A stretch of 64,000 bases of DNA from Porphyrobacter sp. LM 6. Its GTDB lineage: Bacteria; Pseudomonadota; Alphaproteobacteria; Sphingomonadales; Sphingomonadaceae. Every line of letters begins with the position of its first letter. Position 1 is the first letter of the stretch. The position numbers and the translations under genes were made by a program. This document shows positions 17,752 to 25,805 of this stretch, piece by piece. Below the pieces are notes generated by a model, which saw nothing but the letters and a program-made list of their open reading frames with translations, did no database searches and was not told the origin of the DNA. The stretch covers positions 124,001 through 188,000 of the forward strand of contig NZ_CP017113.1 of NCBI RefSeq assembly GCF_001720465.1, given 5' to 3'.

Positions 17752-19011
17752 CTAACGAGCAAGCAACTCAGGAATTAACCCATCGAGCCGATGGTAAAGC
17801 TGTTCGTCGCCAGAGGTGGTTAGAAGAAAGCCACGATCTATGAGGTCTACACCGAGGGTCACGATACATCCGGGATCATGCTTTACTGCCTTGTCACGCC
17901 GCTTTCTTACCGAACCTGTCGTGACTAATTCCACGCTGATGCCTAACGTGCGGAGCGCAGCGCCGAGTTTTTGGGCGTTTCGGACGCTGACATCGTCGTT
18001 CGTGACGATCGCCACATCAAGCCGCTCCTCCTCCAGCGCCCCCACCAGCATCGCCAGCCGCTCGATCCCCGCAGCCCAGCCGACCGCAGGCGTCGGCGCG
18101 CCGCCGAGGGATTCCATCAGCCCGTCATAGCGCCCGCCGCCCAGCACCGTGCTCTGGCTCCCCAAAGCCGCCGCCGAAGCGCTGCCCTCGTCAGGGATGA
18201 ACTCGAAGGCCGTGTGCCGGTAGTAGTCGAGGCCGCGCACGAGGCTCTCCGCGCGCACCCACTTCACGCCCGCCGCATCCAGCCCGCTGGTGACAGCGGC
18301 GAAGAAGGCGCTCGCCTCCTCCGACAGAAACGCGTCGATCTTTGGCGCGTCGGCGAGGAACGGCTTGTCGCGCGGGTCCTTGGAATCGAGGATCCGCAGC
18401 GGGTTCTTCTCCAGCCGCTCCTGCGATTCTTCGGACAGCTGATCTTTGACCGCCCGGAAATACTCGATCAGCGCCGTGCGCCACGCTTCGCGGCTCGCGG
18501 CATCGCCCAGCGTGTTGAGGTGCAGCGTGACATCGTGGATGCCCAGCTCCTTCAACAGTTGGTCGGCCATCGCCAGCAGCTCGACATCGGCCTGCGGCTC
18601 GCCCGCGCCGATCACCTCGGCGTCGATTTGGTGGAACTGGCGGTAGCGGCCCTTTTGCGGGCGCTCGTAGCGGAACAGCGGGCCGTGCGTCGCGACTTTC
18701 AGCGGCGCATATTGCTGCCAGCCGTTGGTGAGGAAGGCGCGGGCAATCCCGGCGGTGAATTCGGGGCGCAGGGTCAGGCTCTCGCCGCCGCGGTCCTCGA
18801 AGGAATACATCTCCTTCGACACCACGTCGGTCGTCTCGCCCAGCGAGCGCGCGAAGACCTCGGTCTTTTCGAACACCGGCATTTCCACCCGGCGAAAGCG
18901 ATAAAGGCGGCGGACACGCTCGAAGGTCTCCACCACGAAGGCGAAGGCTTCGGCATCGGCGCCGAAAATATCCTGGGTGCCGCGAATGGCCTGAGGTGTC
19001 TTCTTGCTCAT
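17752..19011 (-). CDS. hisS: histidyl-tRNA synthetase
   Basis: A 419-residue class II synthetase. It contains the class II motif 2 region ([15 protein letters not shown]), the HisRS-specific [12 protein letters not shown] and LGGGRYDGL, and a C-terminal anticodon-binding domain. The start [17 protein letters not shown] is family-typical. It is divergent from ppa across a 104-bp promoter region. Confidence 0.97.
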   Translation of the reverse strand: MSKKTPQAIRGTQDIFGADAEAFAFVVETFERVRRLYRFRRVEMPVFEKTEVFARSLGETTDVVSKEMYSFEDRGGESLTLRPEFTAGIARAFLTNGWQQYAPLKVATHGPLFRYERPQKGRYRQFHQIDAEVIGAGEPQADVELLAMADQLLKELGIHDVTLHLNTLGDAASREAWRTALIEYFRAVKDQLSEESQERLEKNPLRILDSKDPRDKPFLADAPKIDAFLSEEASAFFAAVTSGLDAAGVKWVRAESLVRGLDYYRHTAFEFIPDEGSASAAALGSQSTVLGGGRYDGLMESLGGAPTPAVGWAAGIERLAMLVGALEEERLDVAIVTNDDVSVRNAQKLGAALRTLGISVELVTTGSVRKRRDKAVKHDPGCIVTLGVDLIDRGFLLTTSGDEQLYHRLDGLIPELLAR

Positions 19012-19115
19012 AGGGGAGCGCGATTAGGCCCACACGGGGTCTTTCGCAATCCTGTGGCACCGATTAAGGGGCCGCGCGTTACCTCTCTCAAACGCAAGCC
19101 ATAAAGAGACCAACC

Positions 19116-19646
19116 ATGCGCATCGACAAGATCCCCACCGGCGTGAACCCGCCCGACGATCTCAACGTGATCATCGAAGTGCCGACCGGCGGCGAACCGG
19201 TGAAGTACGAATTCGACAAGGAAAGCGGCGCGTTGTTCGTCGACCGCATCCTGCACACCCCGATGCGCTATCCGGCCAATTACGGCTTCGTGCCGCACAC
19301 CCTGTCGCCAGACGGCGATCCGCTCGATGCGCTGGTGATCTCGCGTTCGCCCTTCATCCCGGGCTGCGTGGTGCGTGCGCGCCCGATCGGCGTGCTCAAC
19401 CTTGAAGACGAGCAGGGCGGCGATGAAAAGCTGGTCTGCGTGCCGGTGAACGAGACCTTCCCCTATTACGCCGAAGTGATCGAGACCAGCGACCTGCCTG
19501 ACATCATCTGCCAGCAGATCGAGCACTTCTTCACCCACTACAAGGATCTGGAAGCCGAAAAGTGGGTGCGCGTGGGCAAGTGGGGCGATGCCGCCGAAGC
19601 GCGCAAGATTACGATCGAAGCGATCGAGCGCTATAAGGAGTCCTGA
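19116..19646 (+). CDS. ppa: inorganic pyrophosphatase
   Basis: A 176-residue family I soluble pyrophosphatase hydrolysing PPi made by biosynthetic reactions. The family signature DGDPLDALV lies within YGFVPHTLSPDGDPLDAL, and other metal-site residues (KYEFDKE, YPANYG) are kept. The length matches the bacterial hexameric enzyme. The gene is followed by a chain of hairpins (19786-19876). Confidence 0.97.
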   Translation: MRIDKIPTGVNPPDDLNVIIEVPTGGEPVKYEFDKESGALFVDRILHTPMRYPANYGFVPHTLSPDGDPLDALVISRSPFIPGCVVRARPIGVLNLEDEQGGDEKLVCVPVNETFPYYAEVIETSDLPDIICQQIEHFFTHYKDLEAEKWVRVGKWGDAAEARKITIEAIERYKES

Positions 19647-19785
19647 TCGCGCAGCCGCCTCCGCAGCTGCGTCCTCGGTACTGTTCTCGTGGCTTGCGCC
19701 ACGCGGCACCTGCGGCTCGCTCCGTGCGCTCGCGGTCGCTTGCGCGCCCGACGTAAGCACCCGTTACAGGCTTAGCGCTGATTTC

Positions 19786-19876
19786 GGTCGCGTAGCGACC
19801 GCAAGCCCGAACGGGCGCCCGCAGCGATGCGGCCTTCAGGCCGTATGAGCGAGGATTTGCATCGCGCAGGCGATGC
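19786..19876. repeat. chain-of-hairpins element, copy A
   Basis: Four perfect hairpins in 91 nt: GGTCGC-GTA-GCGACC (19786-19800), GCCCG-AA-CGGGC (19805-19816), CGGCC-TTCA-GGCCG (19830-19843) and GCATCGC-GCAG-GCGATGC (19859-19876). The second is flanked by CCGCAA and GCCCG exactly as in copy B at 59854-59950. It fills the gap between convergent ppa and the following membrane-protein gene, so it could terminate or stabilise transcripts. Confidence 0.6.
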
Positions 19877-19881
19877 GGGAC

Positions 19882-20259
19882 TCAAAAAACGCTGAGCAAA
19901 GCCTTGAAGATCAAGGTCAGCCCGAAGGGCAGGCCGATCACCATCGCCCACAGCGCAGTGATGTCGCGGCGAAACTCCGGTGCGAAGGCGGGATCGGCAG
20001 CCTGAGCATCATCAAGACCGGCCCAGCGCTTTTCGTACCAGCGACAAACCGGGATGATCCCTGCGACAAGCACGACCAGCGCCAGATAGGGCAGAAGGCC
20101 CGATGTGCCTTCGGACAGCGCTTTGACAGTCACGAAAATCTGCAAGGCCGTGTAGGCGAGCAGCCCGTATGCGACGTGATCGCTCATCGACCGGCGCCAG
20201 TCGCGCGGCTTGGCGGTGGCTATTGCGCGGCTGCCGCGCCCCTCGGTGATTTTCCCCAT
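19882..20259 (-). CDS. small membrane protein of unknown function
   Basis: A 125-residue protein starting at the ATG at 20259, preceded by GGGGAGC; an upstream TTG at 20274 is less likely. After a basic N-terminus (GKITEGRGSRAIATAKPRDWRRS) it has three predicted membrane helices (about 32-48, 58-76 and 104-122 by eye). No family is recognised. It is divergent from lptB, and the intergenic region contains four TTGCA boxes. Confidence 0.6.
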   Translation of the reverse strand: MGKITEGRGSRAIATAKPRDWRRSMSDHVAYGLLAYTALQIFVTVKALSEGTSGLLPYLALVVLVAGIIPVCRWYEKRWAGLDDAQAADPAFAPEFRRDITALWAMVIGLPFGLTLIFKALLSVF

Positions 20260-20317
20260 GATGCCGCTCCCCAACGGTCAGATGTGCGGGGTACACTATC
20301 GCAAAGGCGTCACGGAG

Positions 20318-20377
20318 TTGCAATAAGTCTTGCAAACTCGTGCGCGTGTTGCACTGCGCGCAATCCAGCTGATGCAA
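20318..20377. promoter_or_regulatory. cluster of four TTGCA(A) boxes upstream of lptB
   Basis: TTGCAA at 20318 and 20330 (direct repeats with a 12-bp period), TTGCA at 20349 and TGCAA at 20373. They lie between the divergent membrane-protein gene and lptB. The same box is clustered upstream of scoA at 7296-7404, which suggests one regulator for both, though the target genes share no obvious pathway. Confidence 0.35.
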
Positions 20378-20509
20378 GTGCAGCAGATTCCACGCGCTTT
20401 ATTTGCGGAGGCCCAGAGCTGGCGCACCAATCAGCGCACTAAGCAAAAATCCTGCCAAACGCGCTGGAGGTCTTTCCTGCAGCATCAGGACTGCTAAAGA
20501 CATTTGCGC

Positions 20510-21289
20510 ATGAGCACTTCGACACTCTCTTCCGCGCCCGCTGATGTGGCATCGCCCGAACCGCTGGGCAGCGGTCTGGAAGTCATTTCGATCGCCAAGA
20601 GCTACGACAAGCGCGCGGTGCTGACCGATATCTCGCTGACGGTAGCGAAGGGCGAAGTGCTTGGCCTGCTCGGCCCTAACGGGGCAGGCAAGACCACCTG
20701 CTTCTATTCGATCATGGGCTTGGTGAAGCCGGATTCGGGCCGCATCCTGATGGACGGCGAGGATGTCACCAAGCTGCCGATGTATCGCCGCGCGATCCTC
20801 GGCCTCGGTTACCTGCCGCAGGAGACCAGCATCTTCCGCGGCATGACGGTCGAGCAGAACATCAACTGCGTGCTCGAGCTGGTCGAACCCGATCCTGCGA
20901 CCCGCGCAGCCGAACTGGAGCGCCTGCTCGGCGAATTCGGTCTGACCCGACTGCGCGAATCGCCGGCGATGGCGTTGTCGGGCGGCGAGCGGCGTCGCTG
21001 CGAGATTGCCCGCGCGCTGGCGGCCAAGCCGTCGATCATGCTGCTCGACGAACCCTTCGCGGGCATCGATCCGCTCTCGATCAGCGACATCCGCGATCTG
21101 GTGAAGGATCTGAAGCAGCGCGGCATCGGCGTGCTGATCACCGATCACAACGTGCGCGAAACACTCGACATCGTCGACCGCGCCTGCATCATCTATGGCG
21201 GGCAGGTGCTGTTTGCCGGCTCCCCGCAGGAACTGGTCGCCGACGAGAACGTCCGGCGGCTCTATCTCGGCGAGAGCTTCACGCTCTAG
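20510..21289 (+). CDS. lptB: LPS export ABC transporter ATP-binding protein
   Basis: A 259-residue ATPase driving lipopolysaccharide (or, in sphingomonads, mainly glycolipid) extraction from the inner membrane with LptFG. Walker A is GPNGAGKTT, the Q-loop LPQETSIFRGMTV, the signature LSGGERRR, Walker B LLDEPFAGIDP and the switch His in ITDHNVRE. The LptB-typical YLPQE and the ending RRLYLGESF are present. The usual upstream lptC-lptA genes are absent here, but rpoN follows 11 bp later, as in many Proteobacteria. The ATG at 20510 is preferred to a TTG at 20504. Confidence 0.95.
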   Translation: MSTSTLSSAPADVASPEPLGSGLEVISIAKSYDKRAVLTDISLTVAKGEVLGLLGPNGAGKTTCFYSIMGLVKPDSGRILMDGEDVTKLPMYRRAILGLGYLPQETSIFRGMTVEQNINCVLELVEPDPATRAAELERLLGEFGLTRLRESPAMALSGGERRRCEIARALAAKPSIMLLDEPFAGIDPLSISDIRDLVKDLKQRGIGVLITDHNVRETLDIVDRACIIYGGQVLFAGSPQELVADENVRRLYLGESFTL

Positions 21290-21300
21290 CGCGAACAGGC

Positions 21301-22797
21301 ATGGCGCTCGGCCCCCGCCTCGATATCCGGCAAACGCAATCGCTGGTAATGACGCCGCAATTGCAGCAGGCGATCAAGTTGCTGGCGGCCTCCAACCTCG
21401 AGATCGAAACCTTCATTGCCGAGGCGATGGAAGCCAACCCGCTGCTCGACACCGGCGGGCCTGCCGATCCGGGCGAGCCAGAACGCATCGAGATTGCCGC
21501 CCCGGCGGGGGAAGATGCCACCGCCGACCAGTTGATGCTGGCAGGCGGGGGTGAGGGCGATGCGCCGCTCGATCTCGGCGCGGTCGATCGCGATTTCGAT
21601 ACCGGGGACGGCGAAGGCCCCTCGATGCGCGACGCCGAATGGGGTGCAGCGAGCGGCTCGGTTGGCGATTTCGACGACATGCCCGACTGGGAGCAGCTGC
21701 GCGCCGCCGAAGTCACCCTCGCCGAGCATCTCGAAGGCCAGATCGGCGCAGCTGCCAGCGACGCACAGACAGCCTTCATCGCACGCCACATCATCGGGCT
21801 GCTCGACGAGGCGGGCTACCTTACCGTGCCGCTGCAAGAGGTGGCGGACGAGCTCCGGGTCGATATTTTCGATGCCAAGGCGGGCTTGAGACTGGTGCAA
21901 TCGCTCGACCCTTCGGGCGTCGGTGCGCGCAATCTGGCCGAGTGCATCGCCATCCAGGCGCGCGAGGCGGATCGTTACGACCCCTGCATGAAGGCTTTGA
22001 TCGACAATCTCGATCTGGTCGCGCGCGGCGAGGTCGAGCGTCTCAAGCGCTTGTGCCGGGTGGATGACGAGGATTTCGCCGACATGCTGCGCGAGCTGCG
22101 CAGCTACAATCCTCGCCCCGGCCTCGCCTTCGCACCCGCCGAGACGGGCACGGTGGTGCCCGACATTCTGCTTACCGCCAATGCCGGTGGTGGCTGGGAT
22201 CTCGCAATCAACGAGGACACCCTGCCCAAGCTGATCGTCAACCGCGGCTACTATCTGGAACTGAATTCAGGGGCGACCAACAAGGAATCGCAGAGCTGGC
22301 TCAAGGAAAAGCTGGCCGATGCACACTGGCTGATCCGTGCCCTCGACCAGCGGCAGAAGACGATCCTCAAGACCGCCGCCGAGATCGTGAAGCAGCAGGA
22401 CGGATTCTTCCGCCGCGGCGTATCCGAGCTGCGCCCGCTGACATTGCGCGAAGTGGCCGAGCAGATCGGGATGCACGAAAGCACGGTCAGCCGGGTGACG
22501 AGCAACAAGTACCTCGCCTGCGCGCGCGGGACGTTCGAACTGAAGTACTTCTTCACCAGCGGCGTTGCCTCCGCCGACGGCGAGGGCGCATCCTCGGCGG
22601 CGATCAAGGCCCGGATCAAGGCGCTGATTGATGCCGAAACAGTGAAGAATATCCTGTCTGACCAGCAGCTTGCCGAAATGCTCCAGAAGGAAGGTTTCGA
22701 CCTCGCTCGGCGTACGGTGGCCAAGTACCGCGAAGCCATCGGCCTCGGCTCCAGCGCCGAGCGGCGGCGCGCGAAGAAGCTCGCGGGAGCCTCCTAG
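21301..22797 (+). CDS. rpoN: RNA polymerase sigma-54 factor
   Basis: A 498-residue sigma-54. Region I is glutamine-rich (QTQSLVMTPQLQQAIKLL), region II is acidic, the core-binding domain follows, and a helix-turn-helix (LREVAEQIGMHESTVSRVTSNKY) precedes the diagnostic RpoN box ARRTVAKYRE for the -24 element. It directs nitrogen and other enhancer-dependent promoters. A consensus -24/-12 promoter drives glnK-amtB in this same window (61934-61950). It is transcribed with lptB. Confidence 0.97.
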   Translation: MALGPRLDIRQTQSLVMTPQLQQAIKLLAASNLEIETFIAEAMEANPLLDTGGPADPGEPERIEIAAPAGEDATADQLMLAGGGEGDAPLDLGAVDRDFDTGDGEGPSMRDAEWGAASGSVGDFDDMPDWEQLRAAEVTLAEHLEGQIGAAASDAQTAFIARHIIGLLDEAGYLTVPLQEVADELRVDIFDAKAGLRLVQSLDPSGVGARNLAECIAIQAREADRYDPCMKALIDNLDLVARGEVERLKRLCRVDDEDFADMLRELRSYNPRPGLAFAPAETGTVVPDILLTANAGGGWDLAINEDTLPKLIVNRGYYLELNSGATNKESQSWLKEKLADAHWLIRALDQRQKTILKTAAEIVKQQDGFFRRGVSELRPLTLREVAEQIGMHESTVSRVTSNKYLACARGTFELKYFFTSGVASADGEGASSAAIKARIKALIDAETVKNILSDQQLAEMLQKEGFDLARRTVAKYREAIGLGSSAERRRAKKLAGAS

Positions 22798-22837
22798 AAA
22801 CCTTTTAGAGCAGCCAGCGAACCCTCTTTCGGAGTGT

Positions 22838-22887
22838 GACTCGAAAGACTCACTCCAAAAAGTTAACGCGCTAAACTTCTTATTAAC
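22838..22887 (+). promoter_or_regulatory. ctrA promoter region with two GANTC and a near-consensus CtrA box
   Basis: GACTC at 22838 and 22847 are two CcrM-type GANTC methylation sites nine bases apart. TAAA-CTTCTTA-TTAAC (22872-22887) matches the CtrA box TTAA-N7-TTAA with one mismatch, and further TTAA tetramers lie at 22863 and 22912. In Caulobacter, ctrA P1 is sensitive to CcrM methylation and ctrA is autoregulated; the same logic is inferred here. Confidence 0.6.
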
Positions 22888-22971
22888 CTTTTTTGGTGAG
22901 AAGTGGCGTGGTTAACAGACGGCAATCTCTCCTAAGCGGGGGTTACCGAAGGGCAAGACAGGGGACCAGCG

Positions 22972-23667
22972 ATGCGTGTGCTGCTGATCGAAGACGAACC
23001 GACGACCGCCAAGGCGATTGAGCTGATGCTCACGACCGAAGGCTTCAATGTCTATTCGACCGACCTGGGCGAAGAGGGCTTGGACCTGGGCAAGCTGTAT
23101 GATTACGACATCATCCTGCTCGACCTGAACCTGCCCGATATGCATGGTTACGACGTGCTCAAGAAGCTGCGCGTCGCCAAGGTGCAGACCCCGGTGCTGA
23201 TCCTTTCGGGCATCAGCGAAATGGATTCGAAGATCCGCAGCTTCGGCTTCGGCGCTGACGATTACGTCACCAAGCCGTTCCATCGCGAAGAACTGGTCGC
23301 CCGCATCTATGCCGTGGTGCGCCGTTCGAAGGGCCATTCGCAGTCGGTCATCCGCACCGGCAAGCTCGCCGTCAACCTCGACGCCAAGACCGTCGAAGTC
23401 GATGGTGCCCGCGTGCACCTGACCGGCAAGGAATACGCGATGCTCGAGCTGCTTTCGCTCCGCAAGGGCACCACGCTCACCAAGGAAATGTTCCTCAACC
23501 ACCTCTATGGCGGGATGGACGAGCCGGAACTCAAGATCATCGACGTGTTCATCTGCAAGCTGCGCAAGAAGCTCTCGCTGGCCTGCGGCGGGGACAACTA
23601 CATTGAAACCGTGTGGGGCCGCGGCTACGTGCTGCGCGACGCGGACGAGGATGCCGTTGCTGCCTAA
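22972..23667 (+). CDS. ctrA: cell cycle response regulator CtrA
   Basis: A 231-residue OmpR-family regulator. The receiver has the acidic pair in LLIEDEP, the phospho-acceptor Asp51 ([13 protein letters not shown]) and Lys in VTKPF; the winged-helix domain reads [17 protein letters not shown]...[10 protein letters not shown]...[10 protein letters not shown]. The receiver and DNA-binding segments closely match CtrA as I know it. In alphaproteobacteria it controls division, flagella and, in some, replication initiation; in sphingomonads it mainly governs motility and gene-transfer-like traits. DivK, which antagonises it, is encoded at 44450. Confidence 0.95.
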   Translation: MRVLLIEDEPTTAKAIELMLTTEGFNVYSTDLGEEGLDLGKLYDYDIILLDLNLPDMHGYDVLKKLRVAKVQTPVLILSGISEMDSKIRSFGFGADDYVTKPFHREELVARIYAVVRRSKGHSQSVIRTGKLAVNLDAKTVEVDGARVHLTGKEYAMLELLSLRKGTTLTKEMFLNHLYGGMDEPELKIIDVFICKLRKKLSLACGGDNYIETVWGRGYVLRDADEDAVAA

Positions 23668-23711
23668 CTGATTGCGGGGACGCGGGCCTGACCCCGTGCC
23701 TTGAACATTCC

Positions 23712-23744
23712 GAACGCCCGGAGCCTCGATGGTTCCGGGCGTTC
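23712..23744. terminator. hairpin terminator after ctrA
   Basis: GAACGCCCGGA (23712-23722) pairs perfectly over 11 bp with TCCGGGCGTTC (23734-23744), with an 11-nt loop. Only a weak U-rich tail (TGCATTT) follows. It lies between convergent ctrA and the LuxR-type gene and may serve both. Confidence 0.7.
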
Positions 23745-23750
23745 TGCATT

Positions 23751-24563
23751 TCAGCCCACCCGGTTAAAGGTCGTCGTCACGATGGGCGGCATTCCTTCGG
23801 CGGCCCAGACGATCGTTTCCGTCATCGTCTTCTTGTCCTTCGCGACCGTGTAGACGCGGGTCGAGACCCTTTTGCCGTCCTTGCCCAGTGTCATCACCAG
23901 CGTGCCGGGTTCGGGCTGGCGCAGAGAGACGGAATCGATCTCCGCCATCGAACCGCCCACCGGCACCGCCACCCCGTCGAGCGCCGCGGTCGATTCCGCC
24001 TTGATCATCGCGCCGTCGCGGTTTTCGATGATGACCAGCGTATGCCACTGCCCATTGGCTTCCGGCGTGAAGGTGATCGTGACCGCAGCGGGCCGCTGGT
24101 CTTCGGGGAGCTTCCCGACATCCAGCGACCAGCGCCCGGCGAGGGGCGATTTGGCCGCACGGGCGACCGCGACCGGAGCGGCGGGGCGCTCTTGCTCGTT
24201 GGCGTTTGTTACCAGCAGCCCTGCAGCTGCGAGCGGGATTGCAATCAGCATCATCATCCGTCCTTTCGACCAGCGGCCGCGCTTTTGTGGCGGCCCCTGC
24301 CGGGTCTCGGACGATGATGCGGCGTCTGATAGATCAGATTTCCTGTCCCAGATTTTCTGTTCCGCAAGCAGCCGTGCCAGCTCGCGGCTGCTGCCCACGC
24401 CGGTCTTGCGCCGCGCGTCGCGCAGACGCTCGTTGATCGAGGCCTCCGAACGGCCGAGCCCCGCCGCGATAGACTTCACCGTGTGCCCTTCCGCGAGCAG
24501 GCGGAGGGCCTCGAGCTCCCTTTCGGTCAGCGCGGCGGACGAGACAGGTGACGGCGATGTCAT
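23751..24563 (-). CDS. membrane-anchored LuxR-type (GerE) HTH regulator
   Basis: A 270-residue protein. Residues 12-66 form a LuxR/GerE helix-turn-helix (LTERELEALRLLAEGHTVKSIA...SINERLRDARRKTGV). A charged linker leads to one membrane helix (about 104-121, MMMLIAIPLAAAGLLVT), and a 145-residue C-terminal part would be periplasmic, beta-rich and shaped like a small lipocalin or barrel domain (LAGRWSLDVGKLPEDQRPAA...). The order DNA-binding, helix, exterior sensor is that of ToxR/CadC-type one-component regulators but with a LuxR-type HTH. The ligand and targets are unknown. It is convergent with ctrA and divergent from trmB. Confidence 0.75.
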   Translation of the reverse strand: MTSPSPVSSAALTERELEALRLLAEGHTVKSIAAGLGRSEASINERLRDARRKTGVGSSRELARLLAEQKIWDRKSDLSDAASSSETRQGPPQKRGRWSKGRMMMLIAIPLAAAGLLVTNANEQERPAAPVAVARAAKSPLAGRWSLDVGKLPEDQRPAAVTITFTPEANGQWHTLVIIENRDGAMIKAESTAALDGVAVPVGGSMAEIDSVSLRQPEPGTLVMTLGKDGKRVSTRVYTVAKDKKTMTETIVWAAEGMPPIVTTTFNRVG

Positions 24564-24647
24564 GCGCGTGAATCACCACAGCCTGCGCGCCCGCGTCCAG
24601 CACGATTTTCTTGTGCCGCGCTGGCCCGCGTGCCAAGCGCCCTGGCC

Positions 24648-25349
24648 ATGACGGCATTCAAGGAAGGCGATCCGACCACCATCGCGCGGCTTTACGGCCG
24701 GAGCGTCGGCAAGAAGTTGCGCAAGTATCAGCAGGGGCTGGTCGATAATCTCCTGCCCCAGATCAGCGTGCCCACTGAAGGCCCGGTGACGAGCGAGGGG
24801 CTGTTCGGCGATGCTCGCCCTCTGCATTTCGAGATCGGCTTCGGTGGGGGCGAGCATCTTGCCTATCGTGCAGACCTGCTACCCGATCACGGCTTCATTG
24901 GGGCCGAGCCTTTCGTCAATGGCGTGGCGCAGGCGCTCACCCACATTGCCGACCAGCGGCTCGCCAATGTCCGGCTGCATCATGGCGATGCTTTGGAGGT
25001 GCTCCAGCGTATTCCGGATGGCGCACTGACGATGCTCTATCTGCTCCACCCAGACCCGTGGCCCAAGGCGCGCCATGCCAAGCGTCGGATGATGAACGAT
25101 GGGCCGGTTCGGCTGTTCGCGCAGAAGATGAAGCCCGGCGGCGAATTCCGCTTCGGCACCGACCATGCGGTCTACCTGCGCCATGCCCTGATGGTGATGC
25201 AGCGCCATACCGACCTGTTCGAATGGGTGGTCGAGAAGCCCGCCGACTGGCAGGTGCGCCCCTCCGGCTGGCCCGAGACCCGCTACGAGCACAAGGCCCG
25301 CACGGTATATGGCCACGAGGTGTGGTATTTCAGGTTCCGACGCCGCTAG
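24648..25349 (+). CDS. trmB: tRNA (guanine-N7-)-methyltransferase
   Basis: A 233-residue SAM-dependent enzyme making m7G46 in tRNA variable loops. It shows LHFEIGFGGGEHL (SAM-binding motif), FIGAEPFVNGVA, the TrmB-specific LLHPDPWPKARHAKRRM and GGEFRFGTDH. The N-terminal segment (RLYGRSVGKKLRKYQQGLVD) is typical of sphingomonad TrmB. The ATG at 24648 is preferred over an upstream GTG at 24630. It ends two bases before the second parS palindrome. Confidence 0.95.
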   Translation: MTAFKEGDPTTIARLYGRSVGKKLRKYQQGLVDNLLPQISVPTEGPVTSEGLFGDARPLHFEIGFGGGEHLAYRADLLPDHGFIGAEPFVNGVAQALTHIADQRLANVRLHHGDALEVLQRIPDGALTMLYLLHPDPWPKARHAKRRMMNDGPVRLFAQKMKPGGEFRFGTDHAVYLRHALMVMQRHTDLFEWVVEKPADWQVRPSGWPETRYEHKARTVYGHEVWYFRFRRR

Positions 25350-25350
25350 G

Positions 25351-25372
25351 CGATGTTCCACGTGGAACATCG
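25351..25372. other. parS centromere-like site 2
   Basis: Bases 25354-25369 are TGTTCCACGTGGAACA, identical to site 1, and lie inside a 22-bp perfect palindrome (25351-25372). It falls in the short gap between convergent trmB and a membrane-protein gene. Copies of the GGGTCTA repeat begin about 20 bp downstream, mirroring site 1. Confidence 0.9.
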
Positions 25373-25391
25373 AGCAAGCGCGACCTAAGCC

Positions 25392-25419
25392 GGGTCTAAT
25401 GGGGGTCTAGGCGGGTCTG
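25392..25419. repeat. GGGTCTAG iterons next to parS 2
   Basis: GGGTCTA at 25392, GGGTCTAG at 25403 and GGGTCTG at 25413 have spacings of 11 and 10 bp, with a weaker copy (ACCTA) one turn earlier. This is the reverse complement of the unit at 4664-4704, and it lies on the opposite side of its parS. The minus-strand gene here uses the TAG inside the second repeat as its stop codon. Confidence 0.55.
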
Positions 25420-25805
25420 ACCCCGCGCACCCGCCACCACGGCATCAGCGCGAACACGATTTGCCCCGTCAGCCCGACCGCCGCGTGCGGCTGGCCGAAA
25501 TCGGCGAGCCACTGGCCGACCGTCAGCCCCATCATCCCTACGCCCAGCGCGTATTCCGCCGCCATCAGCAGCACAAAGGCGAGGAGCCCGACAGCCAGCG
25601 CCTCGCCGCCACCCGCAATTTCGAAGCGCCGCAACAGCCAGCCGCTCGCCAGCCAGCTCGCGCCCAGCATCACCGGCAGTTCGATGAGGGTAGCGGGCAG
25701 CATACCCACCTGCGGCGCAAGCCACAGCACCCTGATGGTTCCCAGCACAAACCCCAGCGCGAAGACCACCGCCCAATAGGCAATGGCAGCGCGCAGGATT
25801 GTCAC
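25407..25805 (-). CDS. four-helix membrane protein of unknown function
   Basis: A 132-residue, very hydrophobic protein with four predicted membrane helices (about 5-25, 33-60, 66-88 and 108-122). The segment GFVLGTIRVLWLAPQVG suggests relation to a family of uncharacterised inner-membrane proteins in alphaproteobacteria, but I cannot name it. Its ATG overlaps the stop of maeB by 4 bp, so it is probably co-translated with malic enzyme. Confidence 0.65.
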   Translation of the reverse strand: MTILRAAIAYWAVVFALGFVLGTIRVLWLAPQVGMLPATLIELPVMLGASWLASGWLLRRFEIAGGGEALAVGLLAFVLLMAAEYALGVGMMGLTVGQWLADFGQPHAAVGLTGQIVFALMPWWRVRGVRPA

